Shown here piece after piece: positions 1-6,402 of a DNA stretch of 7,023 nt. The translations under genes and the position numbers were made by a program. The notes under the pieces were generated by a model. The model was not told the DNA's origin and made no database searches. It saw nothing but the letters and a program-made list of their open reading frames with translations. Numbering within the stretch: the stretch's first letter is position 1; the number at the start of each line of letters is the position of its first letter. This stretch comes from Paracoccaceae bacterium (GTDB taxonomy: Bacteria > Pseudomonadota > Alphaproteobacteria > Rhodobacterales > Rhodobacteraceae). The DNA lies in the NCBI GenBank assembly GCA_902525995.1, contig CABZJG010000095.1, positions 1 to 7,023 of the forward strand. Reading direction: 5' to 3'.

Positions 1-1707
1 ACAGGTGCGACCCATCTAACGATATCTTTTTATGATAGCACCGGAAAGAAAATGGAAGAATTCAATGGGCATTCAACAGAGCCAAATGGTAAAATTGATA
101 GAACTGGTGAACCTTATGATTTCAATGATAAAATTAAGTTCTATAGCTCGACTGATCGAGACCCGTTTGGTCAACATGGCAATATGTACCCTGAATTAAG
201 CACCAAATTTGGCAAACATACAAGCACTTGGACGGGTAGCGACACCGAAATTCTTCAAAAAATTGAACAGGGTAAAGGCGCTGGACAAAAAATCAATGAC
301 AAAGATTTAGACTATGCGCTTTTAAGCCAAAATAGTAATTCTGTCGCCAACACGGTGCTCGACAGCATGGGGCTTGAAACACCTGCAGCAGATCGTCTTG
401 CTCCAGGTGTTAACAACAATCTACTCGGCCAAAGTTCATCTTCTTCTAATGATGGCAACGAAGGAAACGAGGGTAACGAGGGCAACGAAGGTAACGAAGG
501 AAACGAAGGTAACGAGGGTAACGAAGGTAACGAAGGTAACGAGGGCAACGAAGGTAACGAAAGAAACGAAGGAAACGAGGGCAACGAAGGACGTAAAAGC
601 TCCGGCGGGGGCGGTAAGCCCGTCGTTGTTGACCTTGATGGCGACGGCGTTGAGATCGATACATTGTCAACCAGTACAGCCAAGTTCGACTTCGACAATG
701 ATGGTTACCGCGAAAAAACCGCGTGGGTCGGTAAGGATGATGGCCTGCTGATGTTTGATGTTGGCAACGATGGTAAAGTCACCGAGGCCAAGGAAATTGC
801 CTTTGCGTTCTTCACGGAAAATGAAGACGGCACCGACCTTGAAGCGCTGCGGGAGGTCTTTGATAGCAATGGGGATGATCTGCTGAATGCCAATGATGAT
901 GATTGGTCGCAATTCAAGGTCTGGAAAGACAGCAATCAAAATGGCATGGCCGATGAAGGTGAGTTGATGACGCTTGACGAGGTTGGCATCAAAGAGCTTA
1001 ACCTAATTACCCGTGAAGGGACCTCGGCAGTTCTGAATGATGGCACGATCAATCACGGTCTCATTGATGTGACTATGAAGGACGGTTCTGTGGTGGATGG
1101 CGGAGATATTGCATTCGCCTTTGATAAAAACGGTGAACGCGAGTTTGTGGATGAGAACGGCAACATCGTTACGGAATATGAAGCCGGTTCTGCTTCACAA
1201 AACGGGGGCGTTGTGAGCTTTGCCTTTGGAGATACCAAACAGCTTGTTCACCACCTTCAGATGCTGGGCTTCATGGATAGTGCCATTGCGATCATGGAAT
1301 TTGCCGAACAGGAAGGAGATGATGTTGTCTTTAAGCAAGAAGACGGTTTTACCTTGGTCACAGTTGAAAACACGACCGTTTCGTCACTGCTGGAGGCAAT
1401 GATCTCACATACCGACGATGCGCTTGTTTCGCCCGCGCAAAACAGCAGTACAAGCCAGCCCGACAGCGATGGGCTGATTGCCTATGACGGTGATATGTTT
1501 GAGTTTGATGAAGAAGAAGGCGAGACCAATACGCCTGTGGATGAAAGTACAGCCGCATTAGTGGCTCAAGAGGTTGCTCAAACAGACCCGGCTATCCCTG
1601 TGAGCGATGAGCAAAGGAGCGCAACAAGTGCTGAAGATGCAGTTGAGCCTGATGACACAGAGAATAACGAGGCTCTACACGAAGCAATAAACGAATACGC
1701 CGCTTAG
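1..1707 (+). CDS. Putative type I-secreted protein with GNE repeats and an LDGDG (EF-hand-like) module, 5'-partial
   Basis: The frame is open from base 1, before the first internal ATG at 52, so the true start is probably upstream; 568 residues are visible. Residues 1-145 form a globular region with an NSNSVANTVL motif (111-120), followed by Ser/Asn linker, 15 GNE-type tripeptides (152-196) and a Gly-rich joint. From residue 208 comes the hydrophobic-DLDGDGVE module, with D/N/G-rich loops near 230-235, 253-262, 288-299 and 310-321 that look EF-hand-like and probably bind calcium. This module is common in large RTX-type secreted proteins, usually C-terminal to the repeats. No canonical GGxGxDxxx nonapeptides are visible here; they could lie upstream. 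The last ~100 residues are very acidic and could hold the uncleaved C-terminal secretion signal. It converges on an ABC/HlyD operon, its likely exporter (inference). Function is unknown: adhesin, enzyme or toxin are all possible. Confidence 0.8.
   Translation, partial: TGATHLTISFYDSTGKKMEEFNGHSTEPNGKIDRTGEPYDFNDKIKFYSSTDRDPFGQHGNMYPELSTKFGKHTSTWTGSDTEILQKIEQGKGAGQKINDKDLDYALLSQNSNSVANTVLDSMGLETPAADRLAPGVNNNLLGQSSSSSNDGNEGNEGNEGNEGNEGNEGNEGNEGNEGNEGNEGNERNEGNEGNEGRKSSGGGGKPVVVDLDGDGVEIDTLSTSTAKFDFDNDGYREKTAWVGKDDGLLMFDVGNDGKVTEAKEIAFAFFTENEDGTDLEALREVFDSNGDDLLNANDDDWSQFKVWKDSNQNGMADEGELMTLDEVGIKELNLITREGTSAVLNDGTINHGLIDVTMKDGSVVDGGDIAFAFDKNGEREFVDENGNIVTEYEAGSASQNGGVVSFAFGDTKQLVHHLQMLGFMDSAIAIMEFAEQEGDDVVFKQEDGFTLVTVENTTVSSLLEAMISHTDDALVSPAQNSSTSQPDSDGLIAYDGDMFEFDEEEGETNTPVDESTAALVAQEVAQTDPAIPVSDEQRSATSAEDAVEPDDTENNEALHEAINEYAA
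454..588 (+). repeat. 9-bp tandem repeat, 15 units, encoding Gly-Asn-Glu
   Basis: Fifteen uninterrupted 9-base units (consensus GGNAACGAR) encode twelve GNE, one RNE (unit 13, AGA for GGN) and two more GNE. Units differ almost only at synonymous third positions (GGT/GGC/GGA, GAA/GAG). Because the unit is a multiple of three, gain or loss of units keeps the frame and only changes the length of the acidic, probably disordered linker between the N-terminal region and the LDGDG module. The biased composition also opens the other frames on both strands, which are not genes. Confidence 0.95.
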
Positions 1708-1716
1708 CGTATTTTT
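1694..1716 (+). terminator. Intrinsic terminator of the secreted-protein gene
   Basis: Seven-base perfect arms AATACGC (1694-1700) and GCGTATT (1707-1713) enclose a 6-base loop and run into TTTTT (1712-1716). The TAG stop (1705-1707) sits in the loop and at the first base of the right arm, so the hairpin overlaps the last codons of the gene. The stem is short but the T-tract is clear. Confidence 0.7.
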
Positions 1717-1733
1717 CTCCCTGCTAAGCACAA

Positions 1734-1768
1734 ATAAGCCCCACCTGCACTTATGAGGTGGGGCTTAT
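1734..1768 (-). terminator. Strong hairpin terminator between convergent genes
   Basis: Thirteen-base perfect inverted repeat: left arm 1734-1746 and right arm 1756-1768 (core AGCCCCACCT/AGGTGGGGCT), with a 9-base loop. Read on the minus strand, the stem leads into TTATTTGTG, a modest T-rich tail, so it most likely ends the exporter operon. No T-run follows on the plus strand, but it would be a back-up for 1694-1716. The TAA that ends the frame-corrected fusion-protein gene (1765-1767) lies within the stem. Confidence 0.8.
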
Positions 1769-3059
1769 CCTTCCCTGAAGGCGCGATAAAAATAATCTGC
1801 AAGTGGTTTGGTCAAATAGCTCAGAGGCGCGCGTTCCGCCGTGCGGATGTAGGCTTCCACCGGCATGCCCGGAACAAGCGATTGCTCGCCAGCTTTACCA
1901 GCTCTGTATCAAGCGGAGAGATTTCGGCCTCATAGTAGGCCTTTCCAGTTGCTTCATCTATAAAGCTATCAGCTGAGATTGTGTTCAGAACACCAAAAAT
2001 CTCCGGTGTAAATCGTTGATCCAGAGCCGTGAAGCGCAGAGAAACTTTCTGACCTGATACAATCTGATCAATGTCTGGTGCAGGGACACGGGCAGATACC
2101 ACAAGTGCCTGATCCTGTGGTACAATATACATGATATCCTTTGCCTTCTGCACGATGGATTGCAAGGCAAAGACCTGAGAGCCATAGACAATACCACTGA
2201 CTGGTGTAGTGATTTCCATGCGAGAGAGTTTGCGCAGTGCGATACCCTGCTTTTCCAGGAGCTCAGCACGGTCTGATTCTAAATTACGAAGCTCTGTGAT
2301 GACTTTTTCGCGTAGGGTTGTTTTTAAGCGGATTTTGCCCAGCTCTACAGCTGCAATTGCACTTAAATGTTGCCCGCGTAACGCAACCAGACGTCCCAGC
2401 TCCCCTTGCAGACGGGCGCGGCTGCGTTGCTGCTCAAGGAGCTTGGAACGCACCACTAAACCTTGCTCATCAAGATAGGTATTGGCTGTAATTTCCTCAT
2501 CAAGCAGCTCAAGTTGAAGATTGATGGATGTGGTCTGTGCATCAACACCGCTGACTTGTTTTCGCGTCTGGATAATCTGCTCTTCCATCTGCGCGATCTC
2601 ATTTGAAAATGCTGACCGATGGGCCTCAAACAGGCGATGTTGTCCGGCTATGACATCCTTTGAAGGAATATGTTCCAGTCCTGTTAGAGTGACTTCAAAC
2701 CCGGCTGCATCATCTCGCTCTGCTTTGAGCCGTGCTATACGCGCGGTGGTTTCCAAAAGTTGTTGTTCAACAATCACCAGCTCAGCGCGAACATCCGTAT
2801 CGTTAAGCCGTAACAACGCCTGACCAGCTTCAACGTAATTCCCATTACGTGCATAGATCGCACCAACTATTCCGCCATCGGGGTGCTGAATAACCTGGCG
2901 ATTGCTTTCCACCTTGATAAGACCAGGAGCAATAACAGCTCCAGCAATACGGGTTTGCATTCCCCAAACACCAAGTAAGCCGCCCAGAAGACCAAGCGCA
3001 ATGAAGCCTGTGAGAAAGGCAAAACGTCCACCCCAGCGCAGCTTATGCACCTGTCTCAT
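1765..3059 (-). pseudogene. HlyD/PrtE-type membrane fusion protein of a type I secretion system, frameshifted near the 3' end
   Basis: This is the periplasmic adaptor that links an inner-membrane ABC exporter to a TolC-type outer-membrane channel. Visible are a short cytoplasmic N-terminus, one membrane segment (about residues 13-34), a first lipoyl-type half (about 50-90, with HPDGGIVGAIY and VEAGQALLRLND), a long coiled-coil region (about 92-280), the second lipoyl half (ITTPVSGIVYG, 283-293) and the beta-barrel region. The uninterrupted frame gives 412 residues ending at 1821, but after L390 the family pattern is lost. Adding one C (plus strand) at 1889/1890 restores GEQSLVPGMPVEAYIRTAER and, further on, PLSYLTKPLADYFYRAFREG, the classic end of this family, for 431 residues and a TAA at 1765. 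ATG (3057-3059) overlaps the ABC stop as ATGA, with GGAG at 3067-3070 seven bases upstream, so translation is probably coupled. It is a recent pseudogene or a one-base sequence error. Confidence 0.88.
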
Positions 3060-3883
3060 CCCAGTGCTCCAGTTGATGTCTCTGCCTGGTGGATTTGCGG
3101 GACATTTTTCACCATGCGCTTGAGCACTTCATCGCGCGGTCCATTGGCACGGATCAGACCCTGCTTGAGAACAATAAGAGTATCGCATTGCGCAATGGCC
3201 AGAGGGCGGTGTGTCATGATAATCACGGCCTTGCTTTGTGCTTTCATATCAATGATCGCTTTGTTCAAAGCCTCAGAGCCTTCTGAATCGAGTGCTGAAT
3301 TCGGTTCATCCAAAATCAGAAGGGAGGGGTTACCATAAAACGCGCGTGCCAGGGCAATGCGTTGTCTCTGCCCTCCTGAGAGCCTGCCATCCCCACCATC
3401 CAGTAATGTGTTGTAACCTTGCGGAAGAGACGTGATTAGTTCATGGGCATGTGCTTTTCTTGCGGCCTCTTCCACCGCCAGATCGTCAGGGGCTTCACTC
3501 ATGCGTGCAATGTTTTCAGCAATTGTGCCAGGAAAAAGTGTCACGTTTTGCGGCAAATAACCGATGAGCTTCCCAAGCGTTACATAATCATATTGATCTA
3601 TCGTCGCTCCGCCAAAGCGGATTTCTCCAAGCGTGGTAGGCCAAAGACCGGTCATTGCTCTTGCCAATGTGGATTTGCCCGAACCCGACGATCCTATAAT
3701 ACCAACAGCCTGACTAGATCTCACCTCAAAAGAAACCTGTTGCAATGTGGCGGCATCTCCACCTGGGGGAATAACTGTGACATTGAGCACTGATAGATGC
3801 GCATTCGGACAAGTCAGGCCATGCTTTTCAACGGGCGCAGGAATTTCTGTCAGAAGTGCTGTGAGCGCGCGCCAGCTTTCCAT
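3056..3883 (-). CDS. ATPase-domain half of the broken ABC exporter
   Basis: The frame from the first ATG after the stop gives 275 residues with every ABC ATPase motif intact: Walker A GSSGSGKS (64-71), Q-loop PQNV (111-114), signature LSGGQRQRIALARA (168-181), Walker B LLILDEPNSALD (188-199) and switch His in MTHRP (223-227). The ATG lies 33 nt after the TAA, close enough for re-initiation, but I see no Shine-Dalgarno sequence before it. Separate expression is therefore possible but not indicated. The 3' end overlaps the fusion-protein start by four bases (ATGA). Confidence 0.75.
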   Translation of the reverse strand: MESWRALTALLTEIPAPVEKHGLTCPNAHLSVLNVTVIPPGGDAATLQQVSFEVRSSQAVGIIGSSGSGKSTLARAMTGLWPTTLGEIRFGGATIDQYDYVTLGKLIGYLPQNVTLFPGTIAENIARMSEAPDDLAVEEAARKAHAHELITSLPQGYNTLLDGGDGRLSGGQRQRIALARAFYGNPSLLILDEPNSALDSEGSEALNKAIIDMKAQSKAVIIMTHRPLAIAQCDTLIVLKQGLIRANGPRDEVLKRMVKNVPQIHQAETSTGALG

Positions 3884-3916
3884 ACTGCGTTGTATCTGCG
3901 GCCAGCCTGAAAGTGT

Positions 3917-4801
3917 TTATTCAATTGGCTGCAGGGCACGCCCCAGCAAAATTGATCCTGCAATAATAGCACCGCCAGTTAACTCGCCTTTAAGGACAAG
4001 GTATGCCCCAAAAGCCAACATGGCTGACTGCAAGAACAGGCGAAAGGATTTGGAGAGTGAGGAGAAGCCGCCGCCCAGATCATTGGAACGCATCGATTGG
4101 TCAAGCGCTTTGCGCCGGTAAGATACCCAGCGTTTGAGAATATCGGGCAACATGCCTTGTGACAGGATTACCTCAGATGATTTTTGTGATTGGGTGCTGA
4201 AGCTATGCGCCTGTGTTGAGGTTTGCGCGGCCTCTTTGGCTTTTCGCTGCGTGCTCCATTGGTTAATCACTGTCAACGTGAGCAAGACAGCACCGCCTGC
4301 AATGCCAAGCCAGCCAAGGCTCGGATGGAATATAAAGATCGCCATAAAAAAGATTGGGGACCATGGGATATCGCATAGTGCGAGGATCACGGGAGAGGAA
4401 AAAAACGATTGCAGGTTTTCGGCATCACGCAACTCGTTTCTCATAGGCCTCAATGGATCAGCACTTATGCTTCTTGACATAACTGCACTGAAGACCCGCA
4501 TATCAATAGCTTCCTGAAAACGGGCTCCAAACCGCGCCATCAACCTGCCTCGGGCGAAATCCAGCAGTGCCATCAAAGCGTAAAGCCCGCCAACCAGAAT
4601 AAAGAGTGCAACCAGTGTTTCTTCCGAGCCAGACCCCAAAACACGATCATAGATTTGCAACATGAAAAGAGGTCCAGTCAGCATCAGAAGATTCACAAAA
4701 ATGCTGAACCCGAAAACAGCGACCAAAAAGTGCAGGCTTGCATTACGGGCGTCTTTAAGGTCTTTGCTTGTACCCTGTGGGCTGTGCTTGAGTGCCTTCA
4801 T
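3917..4801 (-). CDS. Membrane-domain half of the broken ABC exporter
   Basis: 294 residues are translated before the premature TAA. About six membrane segments are recognisable (roughly 23-48, 62-82, 138-158, 160-178, 255-270 and 275-288). PrtD-family signatures are LTGPLFMLQIYDRVL (41-55), LYALMALLDFARGRL (73-87) and DIPWSPIFFMAIFIFHP (144-160). The product would lack the whole nucleotide-binding domain and could not export alone. It would matter only if the ATPase half were made separately and paired with it. Confidence 0.8.
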   Translation of the reverse strand: MKALKHSPQGTSKDLKDARNASLHFLVAVFGFSIFVNLLMLTGPLFMLQIYDRVLGSGSEETLVALFILVGGLYALMALLDFARGRLMARFGARFQEAIDMRVFSAVMSRSISADPLRPMRNELRDAENLQSFFSSPVILALCDIPWSPIFFMAIFIFHPSLGWLGIAGGAVLLTLTVINQWSTQRKAKEAAQTSTQAHSFSTQSQKSSEVILSQGMLPDILKRWVSYRRKALDQSMRSNDLGGGFSSLSKSFRLFLQSAMLAFGAYLVLKGELTGGAIIAGSILLGRALQPIE

Positions 4802-4807
4802 GGTCCA

Positions 4808-5584
4808 TTAACACTCCCTTGGCCGGCCTCTTTTATAAAATATTGGTTTGTTCAGAAACAGGCCCTCAAAAAAAGCCAAACGGTTTGGCATAATGTCTCT
4901 TACTCTGGCTTCAATATGCGCAGGCAGACGTCCGGGGTGGATCAGAATGGCCCAGGCAAAAAGCGCAGATTCTGCCATATCTTCCTTATCCGGTTGGCTG
5001 GCAGCATACTCCGTTACAAATGCACCATCTGCCTTTTGCGCATTGCGCCATGCCCGACTGCGCAGGTGTCTCGCATCCAATGCTGCGTGGACAGTTTCAT
5101 GAAATACTGTTTCTTCCAAATCATGGTTACGTATACGGGTGCGGATATTATCAGAGTAAAGCACAAAGAAGTGTCCATCCGCCTCACCAAATGCTGTCTC
5201 ATCACCCTTATGGATAACAACGTGGTCAAGCCTCGAACGCATGATTGTTGGCAGTTTGCCCAGGGCTTGTGCAACCGGTTTGACCGAGCCCTCAGCCGAA
5301 GAGTGTGACCCAAAATCTGGATGCACCCAAAGCTCAACTGATGTGCCATCCTTGTAATGCGCCGCATAAATAAAAGCCCCATGGGTCATAAGCTTGTCGT
5401 TGCGTTTATCTGGCATTTCTTTACGGCCAGTGCCTTTATATGAAACACATGAAAAAACACTATCATCACTGGTTCGAATAAATTCCAGATCGTTCGAAAC
5501 GACTGAGTTTGGAAAAACAGGATCTGCAAAGACTGAGAGAGCTTGGGATACCAAAAACAATATTAAACAGAAAAATATTCGCAT
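4808..5584 (-). CDS. Exported HExxH metallopeptidase-like protein, first gene of the exporter operon
   Basis: 258 residues, apparently complete. A Sec signal peptide covers residues 1-20 (MRIFFCLILF start, likely cleavage after SVFA), so the product is periplasmic or secreted. HETVH (162-166) is an HExxH zinc site, preceded by HDLEETVF and followed by AALDARH. E201 or E205 in DKEDMAES is a plausible third ligand, as in other families with TYA..P..ED.AE after the HExxH. This layout recalls uncharacterised bacterial proteins with IHKG, HExxH and EDxAE motifs; I know no proven substrate. Cys46 and the final Cys258 could form a disulfide. AGGAG lies 6 nt before the ATG, a strong ribosome site. 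It precedes the ABC gene by 6 nt. A role in processing or releasing the exported protein, analogous to but unrelated to the LapG protease, is inference only. Confidence 0.82.
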   Translation of the reverse strand: MRIFFCLILFLVSQALSVFADPVFPNSVVSNDLEFIRTSDDSVFSCVSYKGTGRKEMPDKRNDKLMTHGAFIYAAHYKDGTSVELWVHPDFGSHSSAEGSVKPVAQALGKLPTIMRSRLDHVVIHKGDETAFGEADGHFFVLYSDNIRTRIRNHDLEETVFHETVHAALDARHLRSRAWRNAQKADGAFVTEYAASQPDKEDMAESALFAWAILIHPGRLPAHIEARVRDIMPNRLAFFEGLFLNKPIFYKRGRPREC

Positions 5585-5590
5585 AAAAAT

Positions 5591-5595
5591 CTCCT
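5591..5595 (-). promoter_or_regulatory. Ribosome binding site of the metallopeptidase-like gene
   Basis: AGGAG on the minus strand, 6 nt before the ATG at 5582-5584. It settles the start of the gene and is the best Shine-Dalgarno sequence in the operon. Confidence 0.8.
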
Positions 5596-5649
5596 AAATA
5601 TATGCAGCCAACCTATGGGCAAAACAAAATAAACGTATCAAAACTTAAC

Positions 5650-5662
5650 GTGTTTCAAACAC
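5650..5662 (-). promoter_or_regulatory. Candidate operator overlapping a possible -35 of the operon promoter
   Basis: GTGTTT-C-AAACAC is a perfect 6+1+6 inverted repeat about 66 bases upstream of the operon's first ATG. On the minus strand it contains TTGAAA (5653-5658), one mismatch from a -35 box. The matching -10 is poor (only TACGTT or TTTATT-like hexamers at non-ideal spacing). This is a plausible repressor or activator site by position and symmetry alone; I recognise no specific regulator family. Confidence 0.3.
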
Positions 5663-5991
5663 TATCCAACACGGGTTGTGAAAACACTGTAGCGTTACAA
5701 ACTGTGGCACCTGCTTATTAATGTGGAGGTTTGCTTTGGAGCCCATTCAGCTTTCTTCAAGGTCTTTTCAACTTAGACATTCATTCGAAGAATATACTTG
5801 CCGCTAACTCAGCTCCTTTTTACGCCTAAAAACAAAGTAAAAATACATGATGTCTCCTAAGAAACTCCACATTCCCAAGAGAACACCCCCGCATATAAGA
5901 GCCAGTTCCACCGCACATTCCCCTCCACGACATCTGCTAAGGAACTTTTATAGACTTTTCGCCATAAGTAAATATCCTTATGCGCAAAAAA

Positions 5992-6005
5992 TATCCTACG
6001 GGATA
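5992..6005 (+). repeat. Small hairpin with a UACG loop
   Basis: TATCC (5992-5996) and GGATA (6001-6005) form a 5-bp stem closed by TACG. As RNA from the plus strand this is a C(UACG)G tetraloop, an unusually stable type. No T-tract follows, so it is not a standard terminator. No gene is linked to it. Confidence 0.3.
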
Positions 6006-6349
6006 GGATTAGACCATAAGTCAATTTGGAAATTTGAGTGAATATCAAAATTCTGTAGTATGAGCGTGCTGGCAGCAACAATAATACACCTTTTAGCAAT
6101 GCATCGGTGATTATGATCCAGCGAGGGAATTGAAGTCATGCACAAAGAACTTAGAGGGATAGCTTTATGCAGTGGGTTCCCGTAAAGGGCCAGACCGGTT
6201 ATTAATTCATGGCAAAAACACCAAGAGATAATAATGCATCATTTAAATAATTATTATTGAAATATTATTACAAAGCCAATTTCCTTTTCAAAGTGCCAAT
6301 CTGTCCAACCAATAATACCACATATTTCAGTGCTTGCCCTGTTGCATGA

Positions 6350-6402
6350 GGGGGGTAGTCAGAAGTTTTAAGGCAATTACGCCCTAACCCGTACCCCCGC
6401 TT
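6350..6402 (+). repeat. Imperfect direct repeat, copy A
   Basis: Begins GGGGGGTAGTCAGAAG, has a variable middle of 16 bases, then CCCTAACCCGT and a C-rich end finishing CCGCTT. It matches copy B (6508-6561) in 15 of the first 16 bases and in the ten-base CCTAACCCGT block, with a one-base length difference. Function unknown. It lies in a non-coding stretch rich in G-tracts. Confidence 0.6.

Larger units (their letters stand above)
3056..4801 (-). pseudogene. PrtD-type type I secretion ABC transporter, interrupted by an in-frame TAA
   Basis: Both halves of one exporter gene lie in the same frame (581 residues if the stop is read as sense), which matches the usual PrtD-family length. The family exports RTX-type proteins from the cytoplasm with a HlyD partner and TolC. 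TAA at 3917-3919 follows LGRALQPIE at the end of the membrane domain. The frame then continues TLSGWPQIQRS and MESWRALTALL without disturbance. Homologues normally have Gln after PIE, so CAA to TAA (one transition) explains the break. Neither domain shows other damage, so the lesion is recent, an error, or tolerated. Start: ATG 4799-4801, 6 nt after the upstream gene and in its frame. AAGGGAG (4814-4820) is 12 nt away, a rather long spacing. Confidence 0.87.
5600..6349. other. AT-rich intergenic region without a supportable gene
   Basis: Open frames here are short, overlap each other, lack ribosome sites and resemble nothing. The longest minus-strand one (5857-6099) needs a TTG start. The left end must contain the promoter of the leftward operon. 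Small inverted repeats are present: CATAAG/CTTATG at 5963-5982, TATCC-TACG-GGATA at 5992-6005, and ATAATAAT/ATTATTAT at 6228-6257. No tRNA, rRNA, CRISPR array or insertion-sequence ends were seen. Confidence 0.5.

Noticed and set aside
312..751. Open frames on both strands across the GNE repeat (for example LPS-rich on the minus strand and TKVTKE-rich on the plus strand)
   Set aside because: They arise because a 9-bp repeat without stops is open in several frames. They have low-complexity products and no ribosome sites, and they overlap the real gene.
1886..1892. Programmed ribosomal frameshift in the fusion-protein gene
   Set aside because: A -1 shift would restore the frame, but there is no slippery heptamer at CTG GCG, and I know of no programmed shift in this family. 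A one-base deletion is simpler.
1753..3338. Plus-strand frames opposite the fusion-protein and ABC genes
   Set aside because: They are shadows of well-recognised minus-strand genes with no family features of their own.
4655..5308. 217-codon plus-strand frame opposite the metallopeptidase and ABC start
   Set aside because: It is long, but it spans the junction of two real genes on the other strand, and its product has no recognisable motif. The minus-strand genes have a signal peptide, an HExxH motif and a strong ribosome site.
5695..5706. TGTA-GCGT-TACA near-palindrome as a LuxR- or LacI-like operator
   Set aside because: The arms are only four bases and the centre is not symmetric, so this is expected by chance.
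5857..6099. 80-codon minus-strand frame in the intergenic region
   Set aside because: It needs a TTG start, has no Shine-Dalgarno sequence, and overlaps a plus-strand frame of equal quality. The product resembles nothing.
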